This document shows, in pieces, positions 11,901-25,472 of a stretch of DNA of 64,000 nt (position 1 is the first letter of the stretch; every line of letters begins with the position of its first letter). The stretch is taken from the NCBI GenBank assembly GCA_000181795.3, contig CM012954.1, positions 4,154,873 through 4,218,872 of the forward strand. The letters are read 5' to 3'. The notes beneath the pieces were generated by a model. That model searched no databases. It had not been told where the DNA came from and worked only from the letters and a program-made list of their open reading frames with translations. Source of the DNA: Trichinella spiralis. Lineage: Eukaryota; Nematoda; Enoplea; Trichinellida; Trichinellidae. The position numbers and the translations under genes were made by a program.

Positions 11901-13247
11901 CAAAAGAATAAATTGTACAATAAAGTGGGTTGCCAATGTATATATATATAGACAGAGAGAGAGGGAGAAAGAAAAAGCAGAGAAAAACACGTTCTTAAAA
12001 CTTCTCAACGACGTTGTACAAATAAGAGCAGGCAGAAAGCGTTTTACAAAGCAGCCTGCCAGCAAACGAAATTGACATACAAATGAAGACAAGAAATTCA
12101 TCACATTCCAACATTCATTCGCCCGCTAATTATTGAAAATAGTAGTAGTACTTTGTAATTCGTATGATGTAAGAAGTTACTTTGCTTACATTTGCCATAC
12201 AAGCATGCCATACAGACAGTTAAATACAAATTGGGTTCAGTTCCAAACATGCAAGCAATTAACATATCAAGTGAATGTGAAAAAAACGTGGAACTTCATG
12301 ATCAAATAATAAAATTTAAAAATATGTGTCGTAAAATAGTCGAATTTGCCATAATATTGATCGGCAAGATAAAATTTTATTTGCACTTGTGAATCATCAA
12401 ATTTTGAACAAACATTGATTGCATGCGTGCAAATTGGCCCCACTCAGGTCAGTGCGACAAATGCTGTAGTGTAGTAGTGAAGAAAGTTTGATAAAAATTT
12501 TAAAAATAAAATTCGTTTCAAATTGAAATAAAATCATGTCAATCAAAAATCGACCACTGAAATTATCGTACATTGTTGTCATTTTCTCGCCGATTACAGT
12601 CTGACAGGCAAATTACAGGTAAAGTATGTGCAAGTGTTATATTTGTCATTTTGTTGTTGTTCTTGTTGTTACTCATTTGCACAGATCTTTGTCGCTGGAA
12701 TGTGAAAAATTGAATCAAATCAATTCAAATCAAATCAATAAAATTCAATTAAAAATTGAGGGAAAAAAAGAAAACATTTTCCCCCATTAACTTTTCATAA
12801 AAGTTCTGTTGTTGCAGTGGACGAAAAATTAAAATGAGAAATTGAATTTAAATTTGAAAAAAAATAAATTAAACGAATAGTAATAATAAAGGTATGGAAA
12901 ACGTCATTGCACCGAGAAGAGAAGAAGAACATTTTCACAAAGCGGGGGTAGTTGTTGCATGTTCTGCAGAGTGTCATTAACCGACATTATATAGCACAAT
13001 CGTTGTCGGACAATCAGGCCGAATCAGGAGGTGTTTTTTTGATTTTTTTTCTTTACATCGCAAAACACGTCACAATTGATAGATACATAGTAAGAACAGC
13101 AGCAACAGCAGTAGCAATAGCATAAGCAAGGGGAAAAGCAACAGGGCTCACAAAAAAAATCATACACGTTCATGATGTCAGTTTGAAGCCGTGTCTGCTT
13201 GCTGTTAACGTTCCACAAAGTGCTTATTGGTAAAAATTTTGTAGAAA
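8915..13247. other. intergenic region, mostly featureless
   Basis: Apart from the candidate exons at 9799-10872, I see only AT-rich DNA with short GT and TTTG repeats (9595-9620, 10381-10405) and a poly-purine stretch near 11950-11975. It includes the upstream regions of XAB2 (minus) and the SAPCD2-like gene (plus), which are head-to-head 4.3 kb apart. Confidence 0.5.
9799..10872 (-). CDS. candidate exons of an unrecognised gene (Gln-rich)
   Basis: Four minus-strand segments look like exons. 10768-10872 lies between TTGACAG and GAG|GTTAGT. 10414-10466 lies between TTTCTGCAG and CCG|GTTTGT. 9799 to about 10050 follows a strong TTTTTTCAG, and 9799-9931 has a donor at G|GTAAAA. In that last segment one frame reads like protein (ELVKLLKNNPTIATPALA, then about 26 further residues) and is preceded in the same frame by a run of glutamines, with a TAG (9932-9934) between them. 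The segments can be joined in more than one frame, so no single protein is proposed. It may be a real gene with an unrecognised intron, a decayed copy, or a non-coding transcript. No family recognised. Confidence 0.3.
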
Positions 13248-15348
13248 ATGAACTGGCGTCGTTTTGGGAAAAAATCAACGTCATGTGAAAATAACGACGG
13301 TGATACTGCCCTGCCGGTTCATCTCCAGCAACAGTTGAAGGGTATTTTTGACGAATGCGATACTGATCGTTCTGGGTTTGTTCAAATGGAATCGTTTCGA
13401 CAACGATGCTTTTCTCAACTACAACAACAGACAAACGGTAAATCGACAAGTGGAACAGTTCCGTGGAACCGTTTCATCGACCAACTGATCATTTGCACAC
13501 CCACATCCGGAGTGGTAACTTTGGAACGTTGCTACGCTGCCATGCGGGCAGCCTTGACCGACTTCAAATCAAACATACACGCAAAAGCTGCCAGCAACAG
13601 TGTAGTAGTATCCAACGTTGACAACAGCAGCTGGACAAAAAGCCGTCCGGCTTATTCCATGACCGACCGCCGTCAGTTGCGGTGGTCCTCTTATCATCGC
13701 AGTGGTGAGTCGAATGGAAACGTTCACCAATTTGCTGCTGTTCAAGTTCCAACTTCGAGCGCTCGTCAGCAAAATTCTACCCTGTCAAATGGGAAAATTT
13801 TCACATTGAACGAAATTTCACAAACCGACTGTTCGTCCAACAACCATTATCCCCCTTCGGTAGTAAGCGTCGCCTACAGTAGACCGGTCAGTTCGATTGG
13901 CAACGGTAATGTGGACAGTGATTACGGTTCGATCATGTCTTACGAAGGGGTTCGTTTGCGTGACAGAACAACGCTGTACAATGGGAATGGAAGGCAAATT
14001 GCCGACTACAACAGACGACGCACGGTCATGGTTCCCGACGGTTCACCGCCTTCAAATTCGCTGGTAATACATTGCACAACTGTTTGGAACAAATTCCATT
14101 TTCTCAACTTCCAAATCTGTTGCTGTAAATTCTTCCACTACATTGCATGTCTGCTAGTTATTTATTGGCACTGTTGTTGATCTTGATCTTGATTTAATGA
14201 TGTGTTAGCATGTTTTTGTTTAGAAACAGAATCAACTTATGGAAGAAGAACTGTCTATATTGGAACAAGGTCAGGACAAGGCTAACCGCTTGATCAACTG
14301 GTATCATGAGCGACTGTCAGCGTTGAAAACGAGGAATAAATTAATGGGCCGTTCACTAGTTACCTTAGTGAGTACACACACACACACACACACATAAATG
14401 CATAGGTTAAATATTTTTTGTTTATTTATTGTAGATGGGCAATCAATTATGCAATATATCTATCAGTAACAGAAAAAAAAAACCTTTTAAGAATCTATCA
14501 AACTTGCAAACCGCTCTCATTTTCACCATATTATGCAAAAATGCAACATCATTTTTCAATTATGTATAAAAAAAAGAAAATAATAACACTTACCTTTGAG
14601 AAGATTTTCTTTTTTTCTTTTCTTTTCTTTCACAAGCGTAAAAAGCAATTATACAAATATCACCAGTAAATATAGCGAATAGTTTCCTGGTAGGAAATGC
14701 CATTCAAATTTTTCCTCTTCTATAAAAACACTTCTTTTATCAAATTAAAATAGATAATACAAAAAATAAAATAACATATATGAAATATATGATACTTTTC
14801 AGGAATTGGCAGTTCACGAAGAAAAGTTGAACTTTTTACGATCGCAAGTGTCAGATTTGAATCGACGTATTGTAGGTCTCATGGAATCTTCTGAAAAAGT
14901 ACGCAACATACACAGAGAATGTGCAAATTTTATGTCCGGTCAAATTGTATGAAACTTGCTTTGCTTTGTATTAGGGATTTCCTTCGGCGGCTAATTTAGC
15001 CAACGTTGGTCGCAAGGCGTTGTTGCCAGAGGATGATCAACATCTGTGGTTGAAAAAGCAAAATCAATTACTAACTGAGGTTAGCAATTCCGTTATTATT
15101 ATTATTATTATTACTGTTGTTGTTGTTACTATTTATATGGAAATTTTTGCCTTCAGGAAGTGACAGACAAAACTCGACGTTTAGCAAAGCTTGAACAAGA
15201 AAAAGCGAAACTGATTCAGCTTCTTTTTCAAAAAAACAATAATCACGTCAATCAATGCAATACAGTCAGCAGTACTCCAATGTCGAATGGTTGTTTGCAG
15301 AATTCAAAATTTGTATCGATGGATGCAATTCAAGCAACTCTCATGTAA
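13248..15348 (+). CDS. SAPCD2: suppressor-APC-domain protein, SAPCD2-like
   Basis: Five exons (13248-14063, 14224-14367, 14803-14898, 14975-15079, 15157-15348) give 450 aa. The N-terminus has the EF-hand-like segment of the family (LPVHLQQQLKGIFDECD, then SGFVQMESF, then LERCYAAMRAAL). A low-complexity Ser/Asn-rich middle follows, then two coiled coils. The second (LKKQNQLLTEEVTDKT, RLAKLEQEKAKLIQLLF) matches the human SAPCD2 C-terminus (LKEQNRLLTQEVTEKS, ITQLEQEKSALIKQLF) almost position by position. Human SAPCD2 binds LGN and controls spindle orientation and cortical polarity; the same role here is inference. Both proteins end in a short hydrophobic tail (QATLM here). The start is the first ATG after non-coding sequence. 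Confidence 0.88.
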
Positions 15349-15987
15349 TGTTCACAGCATATCGCGTATACTATTCTATTCTATTTATTTATTTAATTTG
15401 CTTTTTTGAGCAAATAATTTTACTTCTTTTTAATAATTCTTTTTTGTCTTCCTAAAAAATATCAACATGTAATATTATTTATTAAATAATTGTGAAACAA
15501 AAAAGTGCTACTTATTGGAATACAAGTTCACATGAATAACAACCTTTTCTGCACTTTTTATTCGTTTGAAACCAATCGGTTTGAACTAAAAAAAATGATT
15601 AAATTTCAATTTCAAATATTCAAAAGAAATTTGACAACTTACTTTTTCTTATTTATTACAGAGGCATACTGTAGACTAAAAGAAATGAATAACAAAACTC
15701 GATATGCATACACACAGTCGATATAGAATGTCTAAACAGTGAAATGAAAAAAAAACATGATAATAAAGAACAATTAGAGAATGAAATTTATTTTCATTTT
15801 AATATTTGGTAGTAACTGCAACAAATAAGTATGACGGAGAGATCATGAGCATGAACAATTATTGTCATGGCAAAAGAACAAAAAACATTTACATGTGTTC
15901 ATCAAGAAGAAGATGATGATGAAGAAAACAATAAGTGCAATTTTACTTGAAAATCAAAACTGTCATCTATCTATCTATCTATGCGAG
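15349..15987. other. convergent intergenic region
   Basis: 640 bp between the stops of the SAPCD2-like gene and RAPGEF1. AT-rich, with a (CTAT)n run at about 15967-15981. An open frame at 15505-15726 has no acceptor or family likeness and is treated as chance. It presumably holds both 3' ends. Confidence 0.6.
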
Positions 15988-18900
15988 TCACAATTTTTTA
16001 GGAACGTTTGTCGACATGTTGCGCGGCTTTAGTCGTTCTGAGATTGCCCAGATCTGTTCCTCATTTGCATAGTCGTCGAAGTTGTTGAAAAACACCAGAA
16101 CATTGTCATTTTTCTTAATATTATATTGCCTGGAAAAAAGTATTTTATTTTTCAAACAAAAGTATGAAAGTTTTGTTCAAAGATACCAAGATTTAAAGCG
16201 TCGCACGTTGTCCAAGATCATGAACTGCTGCCAACGTTTCGCAAAGTTGACAACATTCGCAACGCCTACCTCTTCCACTGGTAAATAGTCCGCATTTCCC
16301 ACTTGGACAAAAGTGAGATCTTGCAATATGAGTCCACTAGAAAGGAGGAGAAAATTCAAGAAAAAAGCAAAGAAACCGTACGTCAAAAATTTGCATACAG
16401 ATAAGGTAGGCAGGGTGGTTTGGTTTCGGCCAGAGCTGTACGGTAGACTTTGAACGATTGCGAACTGTCGATGAGGGAACTGTACTGATTGAGCTGATCA
16501 ACAGCGGACCGAGGCCAATCAAGTCGCCTCAAAGCACCAGAATCGAGCGCCGACAGCAAAGCCAAACATGAATTCAAATTGCCCAAACGACGAAGATGAC
16601 GCATGATTTTCAAAAATTTCACAAAACAATGCTCTCGTTGACGTTGATCAGCCAAAAGTAGAATCCGACTACGAACCCAGTAGGACATTTTATTAAAATG
16701 GCTCGTAAATTCCGTCAAACGTGGACACTTCTCTTCTGCCTGATCTATGGACCATTGCAAAATTTCGCTCAACTAAAATTATTCAACAATTTCAACTAAG
16801 TATTTACAAAAAGAAACTAACATATATTAGATTAGATTAGATTAGATTAGATTAGATTCTAGCTGTGTAGCTACATCTTATATATATATCTTCATAATCA
16901 ATTATTGCAATTAATTTTTTCAAATATGCCAAAAAGTAAACTTGCATCTATTTTTTGAAAGTAGAACCAATCCAAGTAAGTGATTTGCTCAGCAAGTAGG
17001 GATGCTTTGAAGTCGAATATTGAATGGGATTTTGTTGCTTGATCAGGATCACGACAAAACAACGGTCGGCAAGAGTTGGGCTGTTGAGCAAGCAATTTTT
17101 CGTCATATTTTTCGACAAATTTTTGACGAAGGAGACGAGCCAACAACAGTTCACCGTCGACAATCAATCGGTGAATAAATTGCACGAGAAATTTCAACAA
17201 TTCTGATGTTGCTTCAACATGACTAGAATAATTCAAATCCATATATAATAATTCATTAATTAAAAATAATTTTTCAAATTTACCTGAGCTCATCAACGAC
17301 ACGTACTATTAATGAAAAGCAGCTTTTGGCTGATTTGCTTTGTTCATCACTTGCTCGTTGGGTAGATAAATGATTATACCTTTCGACGAGTTTTTTGAGC
17401 AAATCAAAAGGAAGAACATAAGAGCGGTAAGTAGTCAAAAATGCTTCTCTGTATAAAAAACCTTTAACATAAAATTTCTCATTAATATCATCATTTTTTA
17501 CAAGATAAGGATAAAATGAATACCATTCTGACTGTGGCATGCTGATGCCGCATGAGCCACAAGTACATCGACTAGTCCTCCACGAATGTTGCAGTCATCA
17601 TCTCCATCTTTCATAAATAAATGATCACGTACGTCCAATTCATACAAATATTTGACATCGGCTATTGCTTTGCGATTTGCATTTCTAAAAATACATTCAA
17701 AATTTTAATTTAATTCTTGAATTGAAATCACTAAATCAATTTTATTTCAATTTCATTTGTTCAAATAAATTTGCATAAAGTAAAATCTACACGCAAATGT
17801 GAAATGTCGCACTTACTCAATCTGCAATTGTTTAGGTTGCTTTTTAGCGAACAGGAAAGCACACAAATTTTTATAATCGACATTTTGATCATTTTCAAAA
17901 ATGTCCAACCAATTTTCATAACTTGAATTTGCTTGATCAAAATGAGCAAAGTGATCTTCGTTGGCACTGGTGGTCAAGCCGAATTCTATTGTTGCCTGTT
18001 TACTTTTGCTGACGTTCACGTGCCATCGATCGCGCATACGCTCATAGCTGACCAACGCTGAACTGCGAAAATCAGCAGCACTGCTAGGTTGACTATTTCC
18101 AAATATTTGCATATAAGATGATACCGCTATAAAAAAAAATAATAAAAGACATTTTCACGAATCAACACAAAGCTCAATAGTTGAAATATATAATATTTTA
18201 ATATAAAATTATTGCTTATTTGTTGTTTGTAGCTTACCGCTTCGCTTGCGTTGGTTACATCCGTCGTTTGGTGTTGTTGACGATTTGTTTGCATTTCTGA
18301 AGCTGACCTCGGAAAAGCTAGAACCTTTCCCACTGACTGAAAGTGAAGTATTTTCCGTTGCAAAAGCTTTTCCCGAACTGTTTTGCAACTGATCGTTACA
18401 GTAAGTTTCATTTAAACTTGACGCTTGCAACTGCGTACTGTAACGCTCGGCGCTAAGTTCTTCCGTCACATTGCCGTTGATTAGAGTTTTTTGAAAAATA
18501 GCTTTCTTGCTCGTGTTCATTTTAAAAGATTGAACACTACGATGCTTGACCGTATCACCAATTAGCTGACAATGTGTTTCTGATTGTTCATCTTGCAACA
18601 GTGCATCCAGATCAACTGGAAATGAAGCCAATTTGGCTCTTGGCTCAAAATGTTGTTGGTCTCCATCTAAATTACATATTATAAACCAAACCATATTAAA
18701 GTAAATTATATATATATATATATATATATAGAGGCTGCATTGTTGTTGAACAATGCACTCATGCTGGACAATTTGATGTGTAATAATTACATTTGCATAC
18801 CTTCAGTGCGTACTATCTGCGATTCTGTTAATCGAACGTTCCTCGTACTATCCAAGGCTGGATTTGAGATGAAATTTTCCAAAATACTTGACGATGCGTT

Positions 18901-20135
18901 AAAAGTTTCCGAATTCAAAGGCAGCACCGTTTCACAATGCTTGACAATAGTGGATTTCCAAACTTTCTTTTTTCGAATTTTTGTCGTTTTTACAATTGTA
19001 TCACCAACTCGTGTCTCTGTGACAACCTCATCGCCGTCACATTCATCGTCACATCTTGTTTCTTTCTGAACTACAAGAGGCTCACAAGCTGAAGGACAAG
19101 GCAAAAGTGATGCATTCAGTGATTGCAAATTGCGTATGATGGCGTCGAAACTGTCGGCGTCGTCATTTTCGGCCCCACTTTGATTACAGTAAACACTCTG
19201 CGATAAATCTGACGTCTCCGGCAATGAAGTATCACTTCCACTGGAAGAATAGAACAATACATTTTTTCAACAATTACAATAATCACAAAACACACATTTT
19301 ACACTCATAATTTACACATTTAAGTCACAGCAAAAAAAAACAAATTATTTATTTATTAACTACACTGCTTGTTATTGATGCTTAGGTTCGAAAAAATATT
19401 CTCCACTGTTTGTAGTACCTGATTATCTGTTTTTTAAATATTCATTTGATTTTGTCTGCTATTGGTATAATGTTGAATAAGTCATCAATTTCAATTGCAT
19501 TACTTACTTGCAAAAGCTGAAAATTCCTGAGTCACCGCTAGCTGGCTTCAAACGTACCGTTGGATTGGTCGGATGAAGGTGTCTCGGCTGGCGAGTTTGA
19601 CGTGCAGCTGACGCATTGACCAACGCTGAACTGTACGGCGGCTTTGGTGGAGGAGGATTGATAAGCTCTTGTCGACGTGCTTGTCTGTTCTTTCTTGGTG
19701 GAGGTACTAAATCCTTCGCTTCACCGTTTAACAGAAGATCCTCTTGCACAATTTGGTTCATCGCTGAAGACACGTCTGTACTCAAATCCAAACTGTCAGT
19801 AAGCGAAGAATCACAGCTATTCCTGTCTTCTGTGTGAAGCATAGGTTCTTGTTTCAGTGCTGCACCGCAGTCAGCACAATCAACACCAGAACGCAAACGG
19901 CTCGGCTGATGCAACAGCTCAAAATCAAATGCATTATATTTATTTCAGAACAATTAATTTCATTATAGCAAATATTCCATTGTATTCATAATAATATATT
20001 ATAATATTATTTTTATCTCGTAAATTTGAAAATTTTAGTTTACACTTAAAATTGGGAAAAAATTAAATTGCATTTTTTCATCATAGAAAGATATTATTCT
20101 TGATATATTGGTTTGATCTAAAGCAAACAGAAATG

Positions 20136-20167
<32 letters not shown>

Positions 20168-23160
20168 ATCGTTCTTCAAATCAAAACAATTCAACTGCAT
20201 CAAATAGTATGTCAATATTTTGTGCTGATGTGCTGTTGCTATTTTTGATGCATAATCAATCGTTTACCTATATTTTATTCATCTTATTGATATTATTCTG
20301 ATTGTGATAAAATCGCATAAAATTCTCACATAAAATCCTACAGACGATAACATCTGAAACAAATTGAGTGTCACTATTGAAATAAACAAAGAATATATGC
20401 ATTAAAAAATGCACAACTCTTTACAAATCCACATGGAGAAACACGCAAAACATCTATAAATTAAAATACGTTGATGGTGAAAGAAATGAGCAATAAAAAA
20501 CTGCCATCGTTTAAAAGAATGAATATTAACTTTTAGAAATGTTCATTTAACATGTTCATTGTATGTACGTCATTGTTTAAAAAGAAGCTTATTTTTTGTC
20601 CATGCAAAGATGAATGTAAAATTGCCTTTGTGCAACAGTTGTCACATTCCAGTCGAGCATGAGCATTTTTTCACTACTCCCACGAGCAAGCAGTCGGCTT
20701 TTAACAACTCATTTGAGAAGCATGTTCAACACCAGACAGCGAACTATCAATTCCGATTTGACAGCAAAGTCAGAAGATAGAATAAAAAAAAGTCTCATTC
20801 CTTTTATTGTTGTTATATACTGAAAATCTGTCAGAGGAAAATTTGAATAAAAATCTATCTCAATCCGATGATCACAAAAAATTTCAAACTCAGTTCTCAA
20901 AGTTCTGAAAATCTTTTCATTCAAAACTGTACGCTTACCTCGACAGTATCCATGAGATGTTCAGTCAAACCGACTACGGTCGTGTGGTCGTTGTCGTTGA
21001 TTTCATTTGCGATCAAAATTCGGTCGATTTGTTGAAACAATTCGCCCAATTGATGATAAATCTTCTCATAAAGCATTTGCACATCAGTTGCACAGATTCT
21101 GAAAGTGAATTTATTTTATTCAAATGGAATATGGAAAAACACTTGTACTTTTCCATGCAAACCTTGGTTCGACCATCAACTTCAGCATAACATCCAAAAC
21201 AGCCGAAGTGCTGCCAGCAAGGAGTGAAAGATTTCGCTTCAACACTGCATCTTGTAAAAATCGAAGGCATATCTTCAAATCTCTTTCCAAAGAATTCAAT
21301 GTAACCTGCAAAATGAAATTTCGTCAAACTAATCCAATCGAATAATATTAATAATGCATTCATATTAATAAATCTCGAAATAAAAAGCTAAACACATTAC
21401 CACTACCAAAACAGTAAACAGTACAACATGACAATCATTTTCACTGATTTAAAAACTTTTATTAAAAGTTGAACTTATAATTTGCCAAAGCAAAAAAAAG
21501 AGAGTACAATCACAAAATTGTCCATTTATAAATAGTCAATTTAATAAGTGTAATTTTTCAAAATTTTTCATAAAATTAGCATCAATTCGTTCAGTTCATA
21601 TGAATAAACTTTTGAAAATCGAGTATACGGTATATGAAATTTTTTTTTCAAATTAGATACTTTCTATTATTTGAATAAAGTTCAAAATTGAAATTAACAG
21701 TCATTCGCAATTTATTTTTCCATTACAATTAACTAACTGATTGTCATATTGCAATTTAACGTAAAATGTTCACATGGCAACATGCATTATCAGTAATTGG
21801 ATCAAACAACTAATTGCATTCAAATCAAATTGTTCATTTCTTCAAACAGACATATAGAAATATTCTCACTTTTACAAAGTGCACTCATTTATATATGTGG
21901 TATTTTAAAATGAAACGGACATTTTACACAATTCACCCAATAGTTCAGCAAACCACTAAATGACGCTTCAATTTATTTCTTACACCAAACCAGTAGAGTA
22001 GACGTTAACTACCATACATTGGAAATGGTTATGGTCCATTGGCTTAGAAAAGAGAAAAGAAAAGAATAAAATTGTATGAAATTTAACAATTCGACCAATA
22101 TGGACCACAATCAATTTTCATTAAATTAAAAAAGATACAAGCATATTTGCATGCCTACAGTTAGATAGATAGATCGAAACTTATCAACATTATTATATAC
22201 TTCAGTTCAAAGAATCTCACATCGCTTGATGAGTCTCTTATTATTCAGGAAAAAAAAGGAGAAGAAGAGAAGTTATTTAAATTAAAGAAAAAATCCCCAT
22301 TTCACTTCATCGAGAAAAATTAATTTTAAAAGTATTATAAAAAACGTTTCTTTTTCCATTTCCAATTTGATTTGTTTCATTTTCATCAACAAAACAACTA
22401 AACGCTTATGTTCGCTTAAACGCAGAATATACATATAATTTTGAACCTTCAGAGATTTGAATGTCAAATCTCAGCCAGCAAAAATGTTCCAGTTTTGATT
22501 AAAAGAAAGCATTTCTTTTTAATCTTTTAGTCTAATCCTGTAATGCAATAAGAACATGCCATATTTAAAAATTGTGTATTATAATTGATGCATCCTTTGA
22601 ATCGAATAAATAAATATAAGTATTCCATATATACATGACAACTGATAGTCAAATAAACAGAAAGTTCTCATTAGCAAATGTTTGATACGTTGCTTCATTT
22701 GGTGTTAGTAAATCAAAGAGATGACAGCTAAGCTAGAAATACATGTATATATATATATATATATATAATGCCTCGTGAAATTGAAACTAAACGTTTTGTT
22801 TTGTACTAAATAATTTTTGTTGTTGTTGTTGATGATGAACAAGCAAGCTCCAATTAAACAGCCAATAGAAAAGCAGCCTACCTGATTAGCTTGCTTTTGA
22901 CCAGTTTGAAAGGGACGCTGAACAGTTGCTGTAGCAGAACCGCTGTGAGATCGTTGTCGCTGCATCATTAGCGCCGCGGCCATCTGCTTGACCGTCTCAC
23001 CGCCAATTTTGATTCGATTTCGAAGGGATTTTTCCGAATGGGCATGCCGTAGACCAGAATTTGCCATATTGGCCGGCCGGTTAGCCTCTGTTGAATTCAA
23101 ACGCATAGCACGCTTTACAGTCTGCATGAAACTAGTTCCAGCTGTACCGCCGCTAACCAT
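15988..23160 (-). CDS. RAPGEF1: Rap guanine-nucleotide exchange factor 1 (C3G)
   Basis: Activates Rap1 by GDP/GTP exchange downstream of Crk adaptors in adhesion signalling. Thirteen exons (22882-23160, 21163-21305, 20939-21098, 19508-19917, 18801-19240, 18238-18666, 17817-18126, 17524-17684, 17284-17461, 16946-17222, 16399-16772, 16187-16336, 15988-16129) sum to 3453 nt, 1150 aa. The N-terminal helical region (~94-194) matches human C3G (LLAGSTSAVLDVMLKLM against LPGSASKVLEAILPLV). Proline-rich Crk-SH3-type motifs follow at ~265-285 (LVPPPRKNR, PPPPKPPY). The RasGEF-N module is at ~745-850 (FLYREAFLTTYRSY). The catalytic CDC25 domain is at ~890-1140 (MSYWVRSRILL, LNSCLALLSALDS, LGLILQDLTFVQVGNADYL). 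The intron after 16946 uses a GC donor (GAT|GCAAGT). Confidence 0.95.
16826..16858. repeat. (ATTAG)n microsatellite in a RAPGEF1 intron
   Basis: Six to seven pentamer copies inside the intron between the exons at 16399-16772 and 16946-17222. Not a telomere motif. Confidence 0.9.
20138..20167. repeat. (TTAG)n microsatellite in a RAPGEF1 intron
   Basis: Seven TTAG units inside the intron between the exons at 19508-19917 and 20939-21098. Confidence 0.9.
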
Positions 23161-23772
23161 GCTGCACGCTGATCACACAGAACACAAAGTGCACCCTAAA
23201 AACAGCACCCAGTGGTCAAGTACAGTATGTTTATGAGTGAGCAGGTTCTACGCCACGCCCAATGCTCCGGCGAGCGCTGAGCATTAGCAGTTAGCTATTT
23301 TTTAAACCATAACCTGACTGCGACACGGATACCATTAACATTGCCTGAGTTTCTTAGCACGGATTCAGTTTAACCTTAACACGGTCACTGTCACTGATTA
23401 CAACTAATCGATTGCCAATGACAGCAGCAACAACTACAACAACAACAAGCAAACAAACAAACAAACAAACAAATGCGTAGGCAGAACTGGAGTGCGTCAT
23501 GTTCGATGGAATGCAACGACGATGACGTGTGATTATGTCCTGCTTTTTGACACTTGACAATGCCAACGCATTTGAAATAATGAAATGGAAAAAAAAGAAA
23601 GTCCAGACCAATGAGTGAGCGCTGATGAATAATAATACAGCACAACCATGGGGGAAAAGGTTCATTTGCCGAATGCGCCATTGAATAGCCAAAGAAGCTT
23701 TTTTCAAAAAATCCCCTCTGCAAAACTGACCACCAGTCTGCTCAGCATTGACTGGGCAGTTGCTGTTCTTTC

Positions 23773-23787
23773 TTGACCGCTGGTCAA
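23773..23787. promoter_or_regulatory. palindrome TTGACCGCTGGTCAA
   Basis: A perfect inverted repeat of TTGACC about 0.6 kb upstream of the RAPGEF1 start. Near-identical palindromes occur at 38203 and 50780. Two GGTCA half-sites point away from each other with a 3-bp spacer, a layout some dimeric factors such as nuclear receptors can bind. The function is inference. Confidence 0.35.
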
Positions 23788-24025
23788 CAGATGTCAATGC
23801 ACAGCTGCGTGGGCTGAAGGTCAGCCAACTTGAAAAAGCCGAACACAAACACCAATCCATCCATTGCTGGATATGTTCTTCTTTTTCTGTTTTTTTCCTT
23901 CACTTAACCGCATTTCTCATCTTCCTCTCACTTGGTGTCAATGCAAACAACAAGATCAATAGCTTCCATGCAAACAGGGTTCATCGGAAACGCTGGTCTC
24001 AATATTTCACTACTAACTAACTTAG

Positions 24026-24029
<4 letters not shown>

Positions 24030-24102
<73 letters not shown>
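24030..24102. repeat. long (CA)n microsatellite
   Basis: About 36 uninterrupted CA units, the longest simple repeat in the window, about 0.9 kb upstream of the RAPGEF1 start. Confidence 0.97.
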
Positions 24103-24106
<4 letters not shown>

Positions 24107-25472
24107 TCCACTCACTCACTCTCTCTTCACTTGATTTCACTGAATGAGATGAAGAAGACGAGAAAAAGTACATATCCCATTACACTCACAGCTGCACATC
24201 CCGTTTGCAATCAAGCACTTGGCAAAAACAACACTTGTCACTGTTTCAAAATGCAAAATTTATTATATAAAAATGTATAATTTTTATCAGTTTTTCTTCA
24301 AAAAACGTTATTAAATGTTTAAACGATGAGTATTATTATTATTATTATTATTTGAAATACTTTCATTAGAAAATTTAAAATAAGCAACTTTCAAACAAAA
24401 GATACAAAACAACAACACCAAGCATTAGCTGCATATAATATATCAAATTTACAGCTAATCAAAAACTGTCCATTTAAGAGAAATCTTTTCAAAATCAAAA
24501 AAAAATTATATCCATTTGTCAATGTTGTTTTTCAAAATATGGTATAAAATTTTCTATTCCAAATTTCGACAACTATTAATTAGAAATATAATTGATTTTT
24601 GATAGATTTGACAACAAATTGTCATGCATCAAATTATCTAAAAAAATAAACTCTTCTACAATGAAGATCAATTTATTCAATTTTTTAATTTAATATCAAT
24701 ATTTATTTCCGGGTAAATATTTGTTTGTTTCTTCTTCTTTTTTTGATAAATATTTACCAAGTTATAAAGGAAATTAAAATCCATTCATTCAAAGTATACA
24801 TATAAGCAATACATAAAAAACTGTTTATAATATTTCAGTTTTATTAGTGAAATAATACTTTGCAAGTTTTAGGAATAAATTTTGTACGACTTGAAGTCCA
24901 TATATGTGTGTATATGATTAATAATTATCAAATGATTTCATAACTTGAAAGAAAAGCAATCCTGACTGTCATTTTTCTCTGTATAACACATAATACAACG
25001 TAATAAAACGGTAAATTTTTCAAAACAGAAATTATATTGTGAATTTTTTTTCAATTTTTAATAATAAAGTGCAGAAAATTCCCCTGATAAAAAAGCTGCT
25101 GCGAATCAATTGACAAAATTGAAAGTTCATTGACAAATTGCCCCTTTGGAAAGAAACTATCTTCAACTCTAAACAGTTCATTTTTTGTGGTATTTGAAAA
25201 TCAAAAAAAGAAAAAAAGCAATTTACCTTTTCATGAAATGAAAATGAAGCTGAAATAATTTTTTTTGTAAAATTTGTGAATACAATTCCAGCCATGGAGC
25301 AGTTGGCAAATGCAGACATCAATCATGCAAAAAGTATGCAAAATTGTTTTGCAAAACTTTAAATTATTAATTTTTGAAAACTGAAAATTGTTTCACCAGT
25401 ATAAAGTAAGAAAAAAAATATTGAATAGCTTGAAATTGAAATTTTGTACGCTTAAAGAAGAAGATCAATTTA

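Larger units (their letters stand above)
23161..25472. other. upstream region of RAPGEF1, no gene seen
   Basis: 2.3 kb without a supported exon. It holds a (TTTG)n/(GTT)n stretch near 23425-23475, the 15-bp palindrome at 23773-23787 and the long (CA)n array at 24030-24102. Frames across the CA array are simple-repeat artefacts. The RAPGEF1 promoter probably lies between 23161 and about 24000, which is less AT-rich than the DNA beyond it. Confidence 0.5.

Noticed and set aside
16826-16858. telomere-like repeat
   Set aside because: The unit is ATTAG inside an intron, not TTAGGC or TTAGGG, and is only 33 bp long.
17462-17523. in-frame reading through this segment of RAPGEF1
   Set aside because: The upstream exon is in a different frame. 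A 62-nt intron (G|GTATTC ... TTAAAG|GT) restores the conserved FLYREAFLTTYR join, so the read-through is spurious.
23928-24173. frames of alternating Cys-Val or Thr-His
   Set aside because: They are translations of the (CA)n microsatellite.
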